Shown piece after piece: positions 1 through 5,109 of a stretch of 6,665 nucleotides of DNA. Source of the stretch: DATGKK01 sp035294725 (GTDB taxonomy: Bacteria > Actinomycetota > Acidimicrobiia > Acidimicrobiales > Bog-793). The stretch is from assembly GCA_035294725.1 (NCBI GenBank), contig DATGKK010000147.1, positions 1-6,665 on the forward strand, in the 5' to 3' direction. The notes under the pieces are model-generated. The model saw only the letters and a list, made by a program, of their open reading frames with translations, ran no database searches and was not told the origin of the DNA. Both the position numbers and the translations under genes were made by a program. How positions within the stretch are numbered: position 1 is the first letter of the stretch; each line of letters begins with the position of its first letter.

Positions 1-582
1 CAGATGGTGACGAGCTCGCCCTGCCCCCGCTGCCACGGGCTCGGCGAGATCGTGGCCAGCCCCTGCCCGGAGTGCCGCGGCGAGGGCCGGCGCACGCGTG
101 AGCGGACGCTCACGGTCGAGGTGCCCGCCGGGGTGGACGACGGCGCCACGCTGCGGATCTCCGGGGCCGGACCGGCGGCCGTCCGAGGCGGCGTGCCCGG
201 CGACCTCTACGTCCACCTCAGGGTCGCCCCTGAGCCTGGTCTCGAGCGGGCCGGCACGGACCTGCTCGCCACGGCCTCGATCTCCGTCGCCCAGGCCGCC
301 CTCGGCACCACCGTCGAGGTGCAGGGCCTCGAGGGTCCGCTCGAGGTCACCATCCCGGCCGGCGTGCAGTCCGGGACGGTCATCCGGCTCGCCGGGCAGG
401 GGGTGCCCCGGCTGCGCAGCCGGCACCGGGGCGACCTGCTCGTGAGGGTCGAGGTGGAGACGCCGACCAAGCTCACGAAGGAGGAGGAGGACCTCTTCCG
501 CCGCCTCGCCGAGCTGCGCGGGGAGGCGGTCGCGCCCGCCGAGCAGGGGCTGCTGTCGAAGATCCGCTCGAGCTTCCGCTGA
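1..582 (+). CDS. dnaJ: Chaperone protein DnaJ, C-terminal part (5' end outside window)
   Basis: Hsp40 co-chaperone that delivers unfolded proteins to DnaK and stimulates its ATPase in the cytoplasm. The reading frame is open from base 1, so the J domain, G/F region and first half of the zinc-binding domain lie upstream. Visible here are the last two zinc-centre motifs, CPRCHGLG (window residues 8-15) and CPECRGEG (22-29). They are followed by the two beta-sandwich substrate-binding domains, with the family landmarks GDLYV, AALGTTVEVQGLEG, IPAGVQSG and GVPRLRSRHRGDLLV. The protein ends in a basic tail, LLSKIRSSFR, of the kind seen in actinobacterial DnaJ2 proteins encoded beside hrcA. Its stop overlaps the proposed start of rsmE, which suggests co-transcription and coupled translation. 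The ATG at 4 is an internal methionine in the zinc domain, not a start. Whether hrcA lies upstream cannot be seen. Confidence 0.96.
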   Translation, partial: QMVTSSPCPRCHGLGEIVASPCPECRGEGRRTRERTLTVEVPAGVDDGATLRISGAGPAAVRGGVPGDLYVHLRVAPEPGLERAGTDLLATASISVAQAALGTTVEVQGLEGPLEVTIPAGVQSGTVIRLAGQGVPRLRSRHRGDLLVRVEVETPTKLTKEEEDLFRRLAELRGEAVAPAEQGLLSKIRSSFR

Positions 583-1358
583 GCAGCGGGCCGTCCGACC
601 TCGCTCCCCTGCGGGCGGCCGCCGCCCTCGTCTACGTCGCTGACCTGAAGCAGCCGGAGCTGCCGCACGAGGACCTCCACCACCTCGCCTCTGTCCGGCG
701 CCTTCGCGACGGCGAGCCGGTCGTCGCGAGCGACGGGCAGGGCGCCTGGTGCCAGTGCCGTGCCGTGGTGGCCCGCCGCGCCCGCAGGGAGCCGGCCCCG
801 AGCTCGTTCCGGCTCGAGCCGGAGGGACCCGTCCGCTACGAGCCGGCGCCGCAACCGGCGATCGAGATCGCGTTCTCCCTCGTGAAAGGGGACCGCACCG
901 AGTGGGCGGTGGCCAAGCTGACCGAGCTCGGGGCCGACCGGATCCTTCCCCTCGTGTGCGAGCGGACCGTCGTGCGGCCCGGCGGCGACGAGCCCTCGCC
1001 GCGCCGGGGCGAGCGCCTCCGCCGCATCTCGAGGGAGGCGGCCATGCAGGCGCGCCGCGTCCACCTTCCGACCGTGGCGGACCCGGTCGGGCTGGGAGAG
1101 CTCCTCCAGGCGGTCGACCCGGACCGCACCGGTCTTGCCGAGCCGGGCGGCGAGCCGGCCGGGCTTGCGCGTCCGGTTCTCCTCGTCGGCCCGGAGGGGG
1201 GCTGGTCGCCCGGCGAGCTCCGTCTCGCCGGGGCGCGCGGGCTCGCGACGGTCGGTCTCGGACCGCACGTGATGCGGACCGAGACCGCCGCCATCGCGGC
1301 GGCGGCCCTGCTCACGGCCGTGCGCAGCGGTTCGGTCCGGCCTGGCGCACGGCCCTGA
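579..1358 (+). CDS. rsmE: 16S rRNA (uracil1498-N3)-methyltransferase RsmE, with probable CTG start
   Basis: SPOUT-class, SAM-dependent enzyme that methylates N3 of U1498 in 16S rRNA of the small ribosomal subunit. The N-terminal PUA-like RNA-binding domain (about residues 15-65) reads ALVYVADL...HHLASVRRLRDGEPVVASDG. The methyltransferase domain carries KGDRTEW (103-109), TELG (115-118), the knot motif GPEGG (204-208) and LGPHVMRTETA (227-237). The last motif usually has Arg where His230 stands here. The family domain begins well before the first in-frame GTG (765), which would delete the PUA-like domain. No ATG, GTG or TTG occurs in any frame from 583 to 747, and the rsmE frame is open back to a stop at 231-233. 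The best start is the CTG at 579, overlapping the dnaJ stop as CTGA and giving 259 residues, close to family length. CTG 609 is an alternative. No clear ribosome-binding site precedes 579, so reinitiation after dnaJ is inferred. Product call is secure; the exact start is not. Confidence 0.93.
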   Translation: MSSGPSDLAPLRAAAALVYVADLKQPELPHEDLHHLASVRRLRDGEPVVASDGQGAWCQCRAVVARRARREPAPSSFRLEPEGPVRYEPAPQPAIEIAFSLVKGDRTEWAVAKLTELGADRILPLVCERTVVRPGGDEPSPRRGERLRRISREAAMQARRVHLPTVADPVGLGELLQAVDPDRTGLAEPGGEPAGLARPVLLVGPEGGWSPGELRLAGARGLATVGLGPHVMRTETAAIAAAALLTAVRSGSVRPGARP

Positions 1359-1439
1359 CGGCGCCCCCCCGAACCGCCGTGGCCTGGCCCTTCGCGCGCT
1401 GCTGGCAGGGCCTCCAACACGCTGCGTGAGTGCCTTTGC

Positions 1440-1506
1440 CACTGACAGTGTGATTCGTGCCGCGAAACGTGGTGTAATAGAGGGGAGGAGCGGTTACACA
1501 ACGGCC
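1440..1506 (+). promoter_or_regulatory. Candidate bldD promoter with BldD-box-like half-sites
   Basis: This is the most AT-rich part of the 276-base gap between rsmE and bldD. It holds three matches to halves of the palindromic BldD box recalled from Streptomyces, TnACnC(A/T)GnGTnA. CAGTGTGA (1446-1453) fits the centre plus right half. GTGTAA (1472-1477) fits a right half and is preceded by a partial left half, giving about 6 of 8 fixed positions. TTACACA (1494-1500) fits a left half plus centre. TGTAAT (1473-1478) resembles a -10 hexamer in five of six positions but lacks the important second A, and no convincing -35 is present. A short perfect palindrome, CACTG-A-CAGTG, spans 1440-1450. Autoregulation by BldD is inferred from known Streptomyces behaviour; the promoter position is uncertain. 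Confidence 0.4.
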
Positions 1507-1634
1507 GGGGCCGGAGGCAACCCTCCTCGATCGTGGTACCGCCGTGCGAGGGGTACGGCGGTGGGAGCAACGTCCGCCCTCTCGGACGGGAGAGCGGGCC
1601 GAGGCGGCCGAACAGGCCGGACGGAGCATCGGCT
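1472..1634 (+). promoter_or_regulatory. Hairpin-rich probable 5' leader of bldD
   Basis: If transcription starts near 1480, bldD has a leader of about 150 bases. The stretch contains a run of perfect inverted repeats that do not overlap one another: GTGTAA/TTACAC (1472-1477 with 1494-1499), GGAGG/CCTCC with a CAAC loop (1513-1517 with 1522-1526), ACCGCCGT/ACGGCGGT (1538-1545 with 1555-1562), CGTCCG/CGGACG (1571-1576 with 1583-1588) and CGGCC/GGCCG (1605-1609 with 1615-1619). A ribosome-binding site, GGAG at 1623-1626, follows. I do not recognise a known riboswitch class. Short GC stems arise readily by chance at this base composition, so function is an inference. The first stem may equally be a pair of protein-binding half-sites and may not be transcribed. 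Confidence 0.35.
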
Positions 1635-2213
1635 ATGGCGCAAGTGAGCAGCATGGATGACGAGGCGGCCGCTCGGTACGCCCAGGCGGTCGGCTACCGC
1701 TTGAGAGCGGTCCGGCGGCAGAAGCGGCTGTCGCTGCAGGCCGTGGAGAAGGCCTCCGGCGAGGAGTTCAAGGCGTCCGTCCTCGGGGCCTACGAGCGGG
1801 GGGAACGCACGATCTCGGTGCCTCGGCTCCAGCGCCTCGCGCAGATCTACGACGTGCCGGTCGACCAGCTCCTGCCGAGCGACAGCAGCAACCCGCTCAA
1901 CCGGGCCTCGCAACTCGGCTCGGCGCGGACCAACGGCAACGACCGGCGCAACCGGAAGGTCACGATCGACCTCGTCCGGCTGAACGAGGCCCGCGGCCCC
2001 GAGCGGGACCTCCTCCGCCACTTCCTCGCCTCGGTGCAGGTGCAGCGCCAGGACTTCAACGGCAAGGTCCTCACGATCCGCGAGGACGACCTGAGGGTCA
2101 TCGCCTCGATGTTCGGGCGCAACATCGACGCCCTCGTGGGGCGCCTCGAGGAGCTGGGCCTCGTGCTCCCGACCGTGCCGACGAACAGCGCGGGAGCCGC
2201 CTCGGCAATGTGA
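1635..2213 (+). CDS. bldD: BldD-type transcriptional regulator with intact cyclic-di-GMP binding signature
   Basis: 192-residue orthologue of BldD, the Streptomyces regulator that represses developmental genes when cyclic-di-GMP drives its dimerisation. Residues 16-82 form the XRE/HTH_3-type DNA-binding domain (YAQAVGYRLRAVRRQKRLSL, then GAYERGERTISVPRLQRLAQIYDVPVDQLLP). A polar linker spans about 83-108, and residues 109-180 form the C-terminal effector domain. That domain contains RQD (138-140), eight residues, then REDD (149-152). This is an exact RXD-X8-RXXD signature, the motif contacting the cyclic-di-GMP tetramer in Streptomyces BldD. Start chosen at ATG 1635 because GGAG (1623-1626) lies eight bases upstream; GTG 1644 and ATG 1653 are in-frame alternatives. 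The protein is about 25 residues longer than Streptomyces BldD, mainly in the N-terminus, linker and tail. It has its own upstream region and may be autoregulated. Its targets in this organism, and whether it controls development, cannot be inferred from this window. Confidence 0.93.
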   Translation: MAQVSSMDDEAAARYAQAVGYRLRAVRRQKRLSLQAVEKASGEEFKASVLGAYERGERTISVPRLQRLAQIYDVPVDQLLPSDSSNPLNRASQLGSARTNGNDRRNRKVTIDLVRLNEARGPERDLLRHFLASVQVQRQDFNGKVLTIREDDLRVIASMFGRNIDALVGRLEELGLVLPTVPTNSAGAASAM

Positions 2214-2230
2214 CCGGCGCAGGGCTGCAA

Positions 2231-2255
2231 CCGGGCACACTGGTTGAGTGCCCGG
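2231..2255. repeat. Perfect inverted repeat covering the hemW start codon
   Basis: CCGGGCAC (2231-2238) and GTGCCCGG (2248-2255) are perfect reverse complements separated by nine bases. The right arm begins exactly with the GTG start of hemW. As RNA this would make an 8-bp GC-rich hairpin hiding the start codon; as DNA it could be an operator. No T-run follows, so it does not look like an intrinsic terminator for bldD. CACACT (2236-2241) inside it is a weak -10-like hexamer at a spacing that would start a leaderless hemW transcript near the GTG. In that case the left arm would not be transcribed from that promoter. Confidence 0.6.
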
Positions 2256-3384
2256 CACCTCCGTCTACGTGCACGTCCCGTTCTGCGCGACGCGCTGCGA
2301 CTACTGCGCCTTCGCCACCTTCACGGACCGCCACGACCTGCGCAGCCAGTACGTCGACGGCTGCATCGCCCACCTGGAGCGGGCCCGCGCCGATGCCGGC
2401 CTCGCCCCTCCGGGCGACCTGAGCTGGCCGGAGCCGGCGCCGACGCTCTACCTCGGAGGCGGGACCCCGTCACAGCTCGAGATCACCGACCTCGCGCGGC
2501 TGCTCGCTGCCGTGCCGGTGGCCGAGGGCTCGGAGGTGACCGTCGAGGCCAACCCCGAGGACGTCACCGGGGCCTTCGCCCGCGCCCTCGTCGAGGCGGG
2601 GGTGAACCGGGTCTCGCTCGGGGTCCAGTCCCTTGATCCGGTCGTCCTCTCCGGCCTCGGCCGCCGGCACGACCCTTCCGCCGTCGCCGCCGCCGCCGAG
2701 GCCATCGGCGAGGCCGGCATCGGCTCGTACAGCGTGGACCTCATCTACGGCGGCGCCGGCGAGAGCGACCGGAGCTTCGTCGCCACCCTCGAGGGCGTCC
2801 TCGGCCTGGAGCCGGCGCCCGCTCACGTGAGCGCCTACGCCCTCACCGTCGAGCCCGGCACGCCGCTGTGGCGGGACCGCTCCCGCCATCCCGACGACGA
2901 CGCCCAGGCGCGCCGGTACGAGCTCGCCGACGAGCTGCTCACGGCAGCCGGTCTCAGCTGGTACGAGATCTCCAACTGGGCCCGCCCTGGTCACGAGAGC
3001 CGCCACAACCTCAACTACTGGGCCCAGGGCGACTACCTCGCCATCGGCTCCGCCGCTCACGGGCACCGGGCCGGCCGGCGCTGGTGGAACGTGAGGACTC
3101 CGGAGCGCTACCTCGCCGCCCTCGCCGCCGGGCGCTCGCCCGTGGCCGGCGAGGAGACCCTCGATCCGCCGCTGCGGGCGAGCGAGGCGCTCGAGCTGGC
3201 GCTGCGGACCCGGCAGGGCGTCCCTCGAGACTGCCTGCCCCCGGAGTTCGGCGAGCGAGAGGAGCTGGCCCGCCTCGTCGAGCCGGTGCCAGGGCCGGAG
3301 GGCGCCGGGCGCGTCCGGCTCACTCTCGCCGGCAGGCTCCTCGCGAACGAGGTTGCCTGCCGCCTCGTGAGCAAGATCACCTGA
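2248..3384 (+). CDS. hemW: Radical SAM protein HemW, heme chaperone (formerly called HemN-like)
   Basis: 378-residue member of the HemW branch of radical SAM proteins, which binds heme and a [4Fe-4S] cluster and passes heme to cytoplasmic or membrane acceptors. It should not be read as the coproporphyrinogen dehydrogenase HemN. The cluster motif is C13-ATR-C17-DY-C20-AF, a CX3CX2CXF pattern; true HemN has a further cysteine (CX3CX2CXC). Further family landmarks are LGGGTPS (69-75), SLGVQSLD (123-130), YSVDLIYG (161-168) and YEISNWARPG (239-248), followed by HNLNYW (253-258) and a glycine/histidine-rich IGSAAHGH (266-273). The C-terminal HemW domain follows to the end. DLIYG is followed by GAG rather than the usual Pro-Gly form. 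GTG 2248 puts the conserved YVHVPFC segment near the N-terminus, as expected. The gene starts 34 bases after bldD with no clear Shine-Dalgarno sequence. In many actinobacteria hemW lies upstream of hrcA-dnaJ; here it is downstream of rsmE. Confidence 0.95.
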   Translation: MPGTSVYVHVPFCATRCDYCAFATFTDRHDLRSQYVDGCIAHLERARADAGLAPPGDLSWPEPAPTLYLGGGTPSQLEITDLARLLAAVPVAEGSEVTVEANPEDVTGAFARALVEAGVNRVSLGVQSLDPVVLSGLGRRHDPSAVAAAAEAIGEAGIGSYSVDLIYGGAGESDRSFVATLEGVLGLEPAPAHVSAYALTVEPGTPLWRDRSRHPDDDAQARRYELADELLTAAGLSWYEISNWARPGHESRHNLNYWAQGDYLAIGSAAHGHRAGRRWWNVRTPERYLAALAAGRSPVAGEETLDPPLRASEALELALRTRQGVPRDCLPPEFGEREELARLVEPVPGPEGAGRVRLTLAGRLLANEVACRLVSKIT

Positions 3385-3400
3385 AACAGCAAGAGAGCCG

Positions 3401-3406
3401 TATACT
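3401..3406 (+). promoter_or_regulatory. -10 hexamer TATACT of a probable leaderless promoter
   Basis: TATACT fits the actinobacterial TAnnnT -10 pattern well and stands out in GC-rich surroundings. Its last base is seven bases before the ATG at 3414, so transcription would start at or next to the A of the start codon. No Shine-Dalgarno sequence lies between. No good -35 is visible 16-18 bases upstream, inside the hemW end. This promoter would drive the small DNA-binding protein, HIT and perhaps the genes beyond. Confidence 0.6.
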
Positions 3407-3413
3407 TCCAGCC

Positions 3414-3641
3414 ATGCCGGAGCCGATTCGGTGGATGAGCACGGGCGAGGTCGCCGACTACCTCGGCGTCAACACGCGCACCCTCTACCGCCTGATCGAC
3501 GAGGGCGACCTGCCCGCCTACAAGCTCGGCAGGGTGATCCGGCTCCAGGAGAGCGACGTGATCGCCTTCGTCGAGCGCTCCCGGATCAAGCCCGGCAGCC
3601 TCGAGCACCTCCACCCCGTGCCCTCGAGGGGCGAGCCCTGA
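3414..3641 (+). CDS. Small excisionase-type helix-turn-helix DNA-binding protein
   Basis: 75-residue protein of the HTH_17/excisionase (MerR-like winged helix) family. The DNA-binding fold spans about residues 8-57: MSTGEVADYLGVNTRTLYRLIDEG forms the helix-turn-helix and LPAYKLGRVIRLQESDVIAFVE the wing and following helix. The tail SRIKPGSLEHLHP is also of a kind seen in stand-alone actinobacterial members. Despite the family name, no integrase or phage gene is nearby, so a chromosomal regulator is likelier than a recombination directionality factor. ATG 3414 is chosen because it places the domain at the N-terminus, matches a leaderless promoter with TATACT just upstream, and gives a normal size. 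The same frame is open upstream into hemW, but that part is out-of-frame hemW sequence. The HIT gene starts five bases after its stop. Targets are unknown. Confidence 0.85.
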   Translation: MPEPIRWMSTGEVADYLGVNTRTLYRLIDEGDLPAYKLGRVIRLQESDVIAFVERSRIKPGSLEHLHPVPSRGEP

Positions 3642-3646
3642 CCGGG

Positions 3647-4000
3647 GTGGCGACGACCCGGCCCGAGTGCCTCTTCTGCGCCATCGTGGCCGGCACCGTC
3701 CCGTCGACGGAGGTGCTCGCCACCGAGTCGGTCTACGCCTTCAGGGACATCAACCCCGGCGCCCCGACCCACGTGCTCGTGGTGCCCCGGACCCACGTCA
3801 CCGACGCGGCCGCCCTCGGGCCCGAGCACGGCGAGCTGCTCGCCGAGATGTGCGTCGCCGCGAGGACGATCGCCCAGCAGGAGGGGCTGTCGGGCGGCTA
3901 CCGGCTCGTGTTCAACGTCGGGGAGGACTCCGGCAACTCGGTCCCCCACCTCCACCTGCACGTGCTCGGTGGCCGCCGGTTCACCTGGCCTCCCGGTTGA
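3647..4000 (+). CDS. HIT-family nucleotide hydrolase/transferase (HinT-like)
   Basis: 117-residue histidine-triad protein, probably a purine nucleoside phosphoramidase of the HinT group acting in the cytoplasm. The N-terminal CLFC (residues 8-11) matches the zinc-linked CxxC found in many bacterial HIT proteins. It is followed by AFRDINPGAPTHVLVVPRTHV (31-51), a strongly conserved HIT segment. The active-site triad is HLHLHVL (101-107), fitting H-phi-H-phi-H-phi-phi with catalytic H103 expected. GTG 3647 gives the usual family length, and no other start fits as well. It sits five bases after the small DNA-binding gene, so the two are probably one transcript. The protein ends soon after the triad in GGRRFTWPPG, as HinT proteins do. 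Exact substrate cannot be read from sequence. Confidence 0.94.
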   Translation: MATTRPECLFCAIVAGTVPSTEVLATESVYAFRDINPGAPTHVLVVPRTHVTDAAALGPEHGELLAEMCVAARTIAQQEGLSGGYRLVFNVGEDSGNSVPHLHLHVLGGRRFTWPPG

Positions 4001-4016
4001 CCCCACGCCTGCCGCA

Positions 4017-4051
4017 GGCCGGCTTGCGCGCCCCCGGCGCCCGAGCCGGCC
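4017..4051 (+). other. GC-rich inverted repeat between the HIT gene and phoH
   Basis: GGCCGGCT (4017-4024) pairs perfectly with AGCCGGCC (4044-4051); the stem can extend by a T-G wobble and a G-C pair. The gap of 95 bases between the HIT stop and phoH is otherwise unremarkable GC-rich DNA. No T-run follows, so this is at most an atypical terminator or attenuator, and chance is a real possibility. Confidence 0.25.
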
Positions 4052-4076
4052 GGGGCCGGACCCGACGCCCGAGCGG

Positions 4077-4082
4077 TACCCT
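4077..4082 (+). promoter_or_regulatory. Possible -10 hexamer TACCCT before phoH
   Basis: TACCCT fits the TAnnnT pattern and ends 13 bases before the phoH GTG, which would give a very short 5' leader of about 6-8 bases. No -35 is recognisable upstream in the GC-rich spacer. The 95-base gap after HIT makes an internal promoter reasonable, but the support is weak. Confidence 0.3.
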
Positions 4083-4095
4083 TGACGAGATCACC

Positions 4096-5109
4096 GTGCC
4101 CGACACCCAGGTCAAGATCCTCGTCCCCGGCAACCACCTCATGATCGGCTTGCTCGGGCAGCAGGACGAGCTCCTGCGGGTCGTCGAGGGGGCCTTCGCG
4201 GGGACGAGCATCCACGTCCGCGGCAACGAGATCAACGTCGCCGGACCCGACGCCGAGCAGGTGGGGCGGCTGTTCGAGGAGCTCCTGGCGCTGCTCGAGC
4301 GCGGCCACGGGATCGACCACGCCAACCTCGGCCGGTCGATCGAGATGGTGAAAGAGGACCTGCGACCCTCAGAGGTGCTCTCGGCGGAGGTGGCCCGCTC
4401 CTCGCGGGGGCGGCGGGTGCACCCGAAGACCGCCGGCCAGAAGCGGTACGCCGACGCCATCTCGGCCCACGTGCTCACCTTCGGCATCGGCCCCGCCGGC
4501 ACGGGCAAGTCCTACCTCGCCGTCGCCCTCGCCGTGCAGGCTCTCCAGGCCAAGGAGGTCACCCGCATCATCCTCACCCGGCCGGCCGTCGAGGCGGGCG
4601 AGCGGCTCGGCTTCCTCCCCGGCGACCTGATGGCCAAGGTGGACCCCTACCTGCGGCCGCTCTACGACGCCCTCTACGACATGCTCGAGCCCGAGGGCAC
4701 CCAGCGCCTCATGGAGCGGGGCACGATCGAAGTCGCCCCGCTCGCCTACATGCGAGGCCGGACGCTCAATTCGAGCTTCGTGATCCTCGACGAGGCCCAG
4801 AACACCACCCACGAGCAGATGAAGATGTTCCTCACGAGGATCGGCTTCGGGACGAGAGTCGTCGTGACCGGCGACGTGACCCAGGTCGACATCCCAGGAG
4901 GCCCTGCCCGCTCCGGCCTCGTCGGGCTCGAGGACGTCCTCGGAGGGATCGAGGGGGTTGCCTTCGTCCGGCTCGGCCAGGCCGACGTCGTGCGGCACCG
5001 GATCGTCCGTGACATCGTCTCGGCCTACGACCGCCACACGGCCCGCATCGCCGGCCTCACCCCGGGGGAGGGCGCCGCCCGCCATGACGATCCAGGTCTT
5101 CGTCGCTGA
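4096..5109 (+). CDS. phoH: PhoH-family ATPase
   Basis: 337-residue cytoplasmic P-loop ATPase of the PhoH family, usually linked to RNA metabolism; phoH is very often next to ybeY. Residues 1-90 form the usual N-terminal domain (VKILVPGNHLMIGLLG, then HVRGNEINVAGPDAEQV). The ATPase domain has Walker A GPAGTGKS (132-139), the PhoH hallmark TRPAVEAGERLGFLPGDL (161-178), Walker B FVILDEAQN (228-236) and TGDVTQVD (258-265). Start chosen at GTG 4096 because VPDTQVKI begins the conserved domain. In-frame TTG codons at 3997 and 4024 would add only low-complexity Gly/Arg/Pro sequence. The end overlaps ybeY by 26 bases, in line with translational coupling. Homologues respond to phosphate limitation in some bacteria, but no PHO-box was recognised here. 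Confidence 0.96.
   Translation: MPDTQVKILVPGNHLMIGLLGQQDELLRVVEGAFAGTSIHVRGNEINVAGPDAEQVGRLFEELLALLERGHGIDHANLGRSIEMVKEDLRPSEVLSAEVARSSRGRRVHPKTAGQKRYADAISAHVLTFGIGPAGTGKSYLAVALAVQALQAKEVTRIILTRPAVEAGERLGFLPGDLMAKVDPYLRPLYDALYDMLEPEGTQRLMERGTIEVAPLAYMRGRTLNSSFVILDEAQNTTHEQMKMFLTRIGFGTRVVVTGDVTQVDIPGGPARSGLVGLEDVLGGIEGVAFVRLGQADVVRHRIVRDIVSAYDRHTARIAGLTPGEGAARHDDPGLRR

Noticed and set aside
207..1442. Long open frame on the minus strand (411 codons)
   Set aside because: It is antisense to dnaJ and rsmE, which have clear family motifs; long antisense frames are expected at this GC content and the translation shows no recognisable domain.
1480..1530. SAM-riboswitch-like fragments (AGAGGGGAGGAG and GGCAACCCTCC)
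   Set aside because: Short resemblance only; the conserved core elements between and after them and a closing P1 stem are not present in order.
1535..1546. T-box-like TGGTACCGCC in the bldD leader
   Set aside because: It matches the core UGGNACCGC, but the helix that should flank the bulge cannot form with the sequence after it, no specifier stem was recognised, and bldD is not an aminoacyl-tRNA synthetase or amino-acid gene.
1533..1634. N-terminal extension of bldD to GTG 1533
   Set aside because: The extra 34 residues are Gly/Arg/Pro-rich and unlike BldD; ATG 1635 has a well-spaced GGAG.
1426..1647. Small upstream open frame of 73 codons before bldD
   Set aside because: It lies in non-coding, hairpin-rich sequence and has Gly/Arg-rich composition without a good ribosome-binding site or recognisable domain.
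4017..4051. Intrinsic terminator after the HIT gene
   Set aside because: The stem is perfect, but no T-run follows and the same-strand operon continues into phoH, so it is listed only as a low-confidence inverted repeat.
3667..4095. Upstream extension of phoH through the HIT gene in the same open frame
   Set aside because: The extension is HIT sequence read out of frame, with Arg/Pro-rich translation; PhoH homology begins at 4096.
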